DNA of 64,000 nucleotides from Lamellibrachia satsuma. Taxonomy: Eukaryota > Annelida > Polychaeta > Sabellida > Siboglinidae. Made by a program: the position numbers and the translations under genes. Where the stretch lies: assembly GCA_033239005.1 (NCBI GenBank), contig BSQZ01000005.1:4978501-5042500 (forward strand). Direction: 5' to 3'. Positions 62,206 to 64,000 of the stretch are shown here, in pieces (within the stretch, counting starts at the first letter, position 1; each line of letters begins with the position of its first letter). The notes beneath the pieces are model-generated. The model ran no database searches, was not told the origin of the DNA, and worked only from the letters and a program-made list of their open reading frames with translations.

Positions 62206-63008
62206 CGACCACCACCACCATCACCACCACTACCACGACCACCACGACTACCTCGACGACCACCACCACCACCACGCCCACCACTACGCCCACCACCACC
62301 ACCACCACCACGACCACGACCACCACCACGCCCACCACCACCACCACCACGACCACCATGACCACCATGACCACCACGACCACGACCACCACCACCACCA
62401 CCACGATCACCACCACCACCACCACGACCACCACGACCACCACGACCACCATGACCACCACGACCACGACCACCACCACCACGACCACGACCACCACGAC
62501 GACGACCACGACCACCACGACCACCACCACGACCACGACCACCACGACGACGACGACCACCACCACCACCACCACTACCAAATCGGGAATGGCCCGAGGC
62601 AAGATCTTGGTCGTAGTGTCTAGACACGTCGCTCGTCTAAATGCACACATAATTTAGCTGCGCGTCCTTATGCCGTCCGATCAATTTGAACACAAATCGC
62701 TCGTGTATACCAGCCTTTACTCCCACAGAAAAAAATTGTCCGATATATCCTCGTCCTTTCTCCCACAGCAACTGAGTCTTTGCGTAGGCCTACTCCCTCC
62801 TTCATCCTGCCACGGGTCTCGTCGACTATTTACAGAATAAACGTTAACGTAATGTTTCGGTAGCTCTAAGCTCTAAGCTAAACTCTTGACTCTTTGCCAG
62901 CCCCAAAGCGTTGCGAAAGCGGCATTCAAACACATCATACGAAAAACATACGCTGGTTTCAACTCGACGGCTGTGCACACAGTCTTCGTGAACCATGTCA
63001 TGAAAAAA
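57641..63008 (+). CDS. Tetraspanin, four exons, 3' part beyond the window
   Basis: Tetraspanins are four-pass membrane proteins that organise partner receptors and adhesion proteins in the plasma membrane. Exons 57641-57703, 59557-59796, 61169-61237 and 62901-63008 all join in phase 0. They encode TM1 (FGIIFVAFVNFLFV + ASGIVMAGMAMYV), the small loop, TM2 with the family motif (IFIAIGVILSIVGIVGCCGA), TM3 (YLVLSAIMFIFLFTMLIFIL) and the start of the large loop (AAFKHIIRKTYAGFNSTAVH). The CCG motif and TM4 are not in the window. The ATG at 57641 gives a short cytosolic N-terminus (MALLPSQ); a TTTGTAG acceptor just before it suggests an upstream untranslated exon. Introns carry a LINE copy and four tandem arrays. 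The subfamily is not assigned. Confidence 0.88.
58137..59080 (+). mobile_element. LINE copy with internal deletion, same family as the copy at 30 kb
   Basis: The first part reads ATKIKAMKDNKSRGVDRIPA, EANIIPLFKKG and, after shifts, NPSQHGFLKAMSCLTNILCF (RT fingers/palm). At about 58,680 it jumps to RRLRGDQIEVFNTLNGYENI, which is deep in the C-terminal region of the 30-kb copy, so roughly the palm and thumb are deleted. The 3' untranslated words (GTTGGACTCTCGGTAAGCC) match the 30-kb copy. A 50-base tandem duplication lies at about 58,330-58,430 (CACATTAGTGTACCACTTGC twice). It sits in the tetraspanin's first intron. Confidence 0.88.
59557..59796 (+). CDS. Tetraspanin exon 2 (TM1 end, small loop, TM2)
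   Basis: After CTACGCAG it encodes ASGIVMAGMAMYVKSVTVEE, an acidic small loop (SYEEDSWRSATFSETND), then TM2 and GCCGALIPARKILLF. 80 codons, donor TTT|GTAAGT. Confidence 0.92.
60233..60636. repeat. Minisatellite with 36-base and 27-base units
   Basis: Four copies of a 36-base unit (GTGAACCGTAAGGGGAGGAT + GGGGATCATTAGACTG) are followed by nine copies of a 27-base unit lacking the nine bases AGGATGGGG. Both lengths are multiples of three, leaving open frames on both strands. Intronic in the tetraspanin gene. Confidence 0.95.
60904..61134. repeat. Minisatellite, 19-base unit, about 12 copies
   Basis: The unit is AATGCACGAATGAGCGAAC, with GAGC/GACC and TACG/CACG variants. It lacks stops on the - strand in all three frames, so overlapping open frames result. 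It ends 34 bases before tetraspanin exon 3. Confidence 0.93.
61169..61237 (+). CDS. Tetraspanin exon 3 (TM3)
   Basis: Acceptor GTCTTGTTGCAG, 23 codons YLVLSAIMFIFLFTMLIFIL + IKK, donor AAG|GTACGT. The hydrophobic segment ends in basic residues, matching TM3 and its outer edge. Confidence 0.88.
61786..62582. repeat. Long (CCA/CGA)n trinucleotide array
   Basis: About 800 bases consist of ACC/CGA/CAC triplets with rare ATC and ACT interruptions. Predicted poly-His/Asp, poly-Thr, poly-Val and poly-Gly/Arg frames on both strands are artefacts of the triplet composition. Intronic in the tetraspanin gene, with extreme strand asymmetry (no G-rich runs on +). Confidence 0.97.
62901..63008 (+). CDS. 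Tetraspanin exon 4 (start of the large extracellular loop)
   Basis: Acceptor CTCTTTGCCAG, 36 codons PQSVAKAAFKHIIRKTYAGF + NSTAVHTVFVNHVMKK, donor AAA|GTAAGT. NST is a possible N-glycosylation site. The pattern of an amphipathic helix ending before CCG fits the large loop. Confidence 0.8.
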
Positions 63009-63149
63009 GTAAGTTTTAACGGGGCTTACCACCCTTAGCTCCGTAATGTATCCGCCTATCTGTTGACAGCTTCAATATTGCTGCCCGATTTCGAAATTGA
63101 CTGACCTTTTTGTTTTGATGCGCTTCTGAGCTTGGTTTCTGCGGATTTA

Positions 63150-63395
63150 GTCACAAAAGAAGTTTTCCTCCTCATCATCGTCATTTTATTCAGCATCATC
63201 ATCTTATTATCGTTATTCGTCATCCTCGTCTTCTTCGTCATTTTCATCATCTTCTTCTTCCTCTTCATATTTTCTTCGTCTTCTTAATCAACTTCTTCTT
63301 CGTCTTCGTCTTATTATTATTATTATTATTATCAGTGGTAGCGGTAGCGGTAGCGGCAGCTACAGCGGTAGCGACAGCAACAGTATGAATATAAT
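63150..63395. repeat. Pyrimidine-rich and TTA/GCGGTA simple repeats
   Basis: TCATCATC/CTTCTTC-rich sequence is followed by (TTA)n at 63310-63332 and GGTAGCGGTAGCGG repeats at 63336-63380. Simple sequence only. Confidence 0.8.
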
Positions 63396-63427
63396 TACGA
63401 TGTGGAGATCATGTCTGTGTAGGTGGC

Positions 63428-63714
63428 ACCTACTAGGTGCCCACCCTGAGTAGTGCCCACCCTGATTGTTGCACACCCTGAGTGTTGCACACCCTGAGTG
63501 GTACCCACCCTGAGTGGTGCACACTCTGAGTGTTGCACACCCTGATTGTTGCACACCCTGAGTGTTGCACACCCTGAGTGGTACCCACCCTGAGTGGTGC
63601 ACACCCTGAGTGTTGCACACCCTGATTGTTGCACACCCTGAGTGTTGCACACCCTGAGTGGTACCCACCCTGAGTGGTGCCCACCCTGAGTGGTGCCCAC
63701 CCTGAGTGGTGCAG
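63428..63714. repeat. Minisatellite, 16-base unit, about 17-18 copies
   Basis: The unit is GTTGCACACCCTGAGT, with variants GTGCCCACCCTGAGTG and GTACCCACCCTGAGTG in a partly higher-order pattern of about 80 bases. Open frames on the - strand in all three frames are artefacts. Nothing further is recognised to 64,000. Confidence 0.93.
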
Positions 63715-64000
63715 ACCTGTAATATGGGTGACAGTAACATACATAGCACCGCAGAGAATATAGGAGCCCAACGTATGTGGCCATAATAAGAATTTTAAAA
63801 TGGATGTCGTCTACCTGTGATGACAATGTAATATTTTTAACACTTGACATTCCACGATTGAACCACTGCAGTTGCCACAATTGGACCAGTGACTCACATG
63901 ATGGTATACCATCAATAGATGTGTGTAATTATTCAAACACAGTTTATTGATTACCAGAAAGTAATATTAGACAAGGGAGCCAATATAATAATGCAAATAA

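Noticed and set aside
61784..62650. Frames coding poly-His/Asp, poly-Thr, poly-Val or Gly/Arg-rich proteins
   Set aside because: They are translations of one trinucleotide repeat in different frames, within a tetraspanin intron.

Overview
This is a window of animal nuclear DNA, most likely from a marine invertebrate; a lophotrochozoan such as a mollusc would fit, but the species cannot be named from the sequence. Exons are short and have canonical GT/AG borders. Introns are long and AT-rich. The window holds many decayed non-LTR retrotransposons, tRNA-like SINE remains, non-autonomous DNA transposons and an unusual density of minisatellites and microsatellites. It shows nothing prokaryotic, no rRNA or tRNA gene I can support, and no CRISPR array.

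Three protein genes can be reconstructed from spliced exons. (1) On the + strand, 20,924-29,178, is the C-terminal half of a VCPIP1 (VCIP135)-like deubiquitinase: five phase-compatible exons and a stop codon. The OTU-bearing N-terminal part was not found in the window. (2) On the - strand, 47,206-32,591, is CPSF3 (CPSF73), the endonuclease that cleaves pre-mRNA 3' ends. Sixteen exons cover all but roughly the first 20-25 residues, and every metallo-beta-lactamase and beta-CASP motif is present. (3) On the + strand, 57,641-63,008, is a tetraspanin: four exons cover TM1, the first loop, TM2 with its GCCG motif, TM3 and part of the large extracellular loop. It runs off the right edge. VCPIP1-like and CPSF3 are convergent, with a dead LINE between them. 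CPSF3 and the tetraspanin are divergent, with about 10 kb of retroelement debris between them.

Layout: 1-2.9 kb is non-coding with a chain of related hairpins; 3.0-6.5 kb is a broken LINE; 6.5-20.9 kb has no recognisable gene and holds several minisatellites, including two copies of one tRNA-like SINE that each carry a different internal tandem array; 20.9-29.2 kb is the VCPIP1-like gene; 30.0-30.9 kb is a LINE 3' end; 32.6-47.2 kb is CPSF3, with a 3.1 kb satellite in one intron and MITEs in others; 47.8-57.4 kb is MITE, LINE and unknown sequence; 57.6-64 kb is the tetraspanin, whose introns hold four large tandem arrays.

The most notable structure is at the 3' end of CPSF3. The stop codon and last codons lie inside a minisatellite whose units are copies of that same coding end. 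Tandem arrays also abut or fill introns of all three genes. I see no gene cluster that suggests a new multi-gene system.
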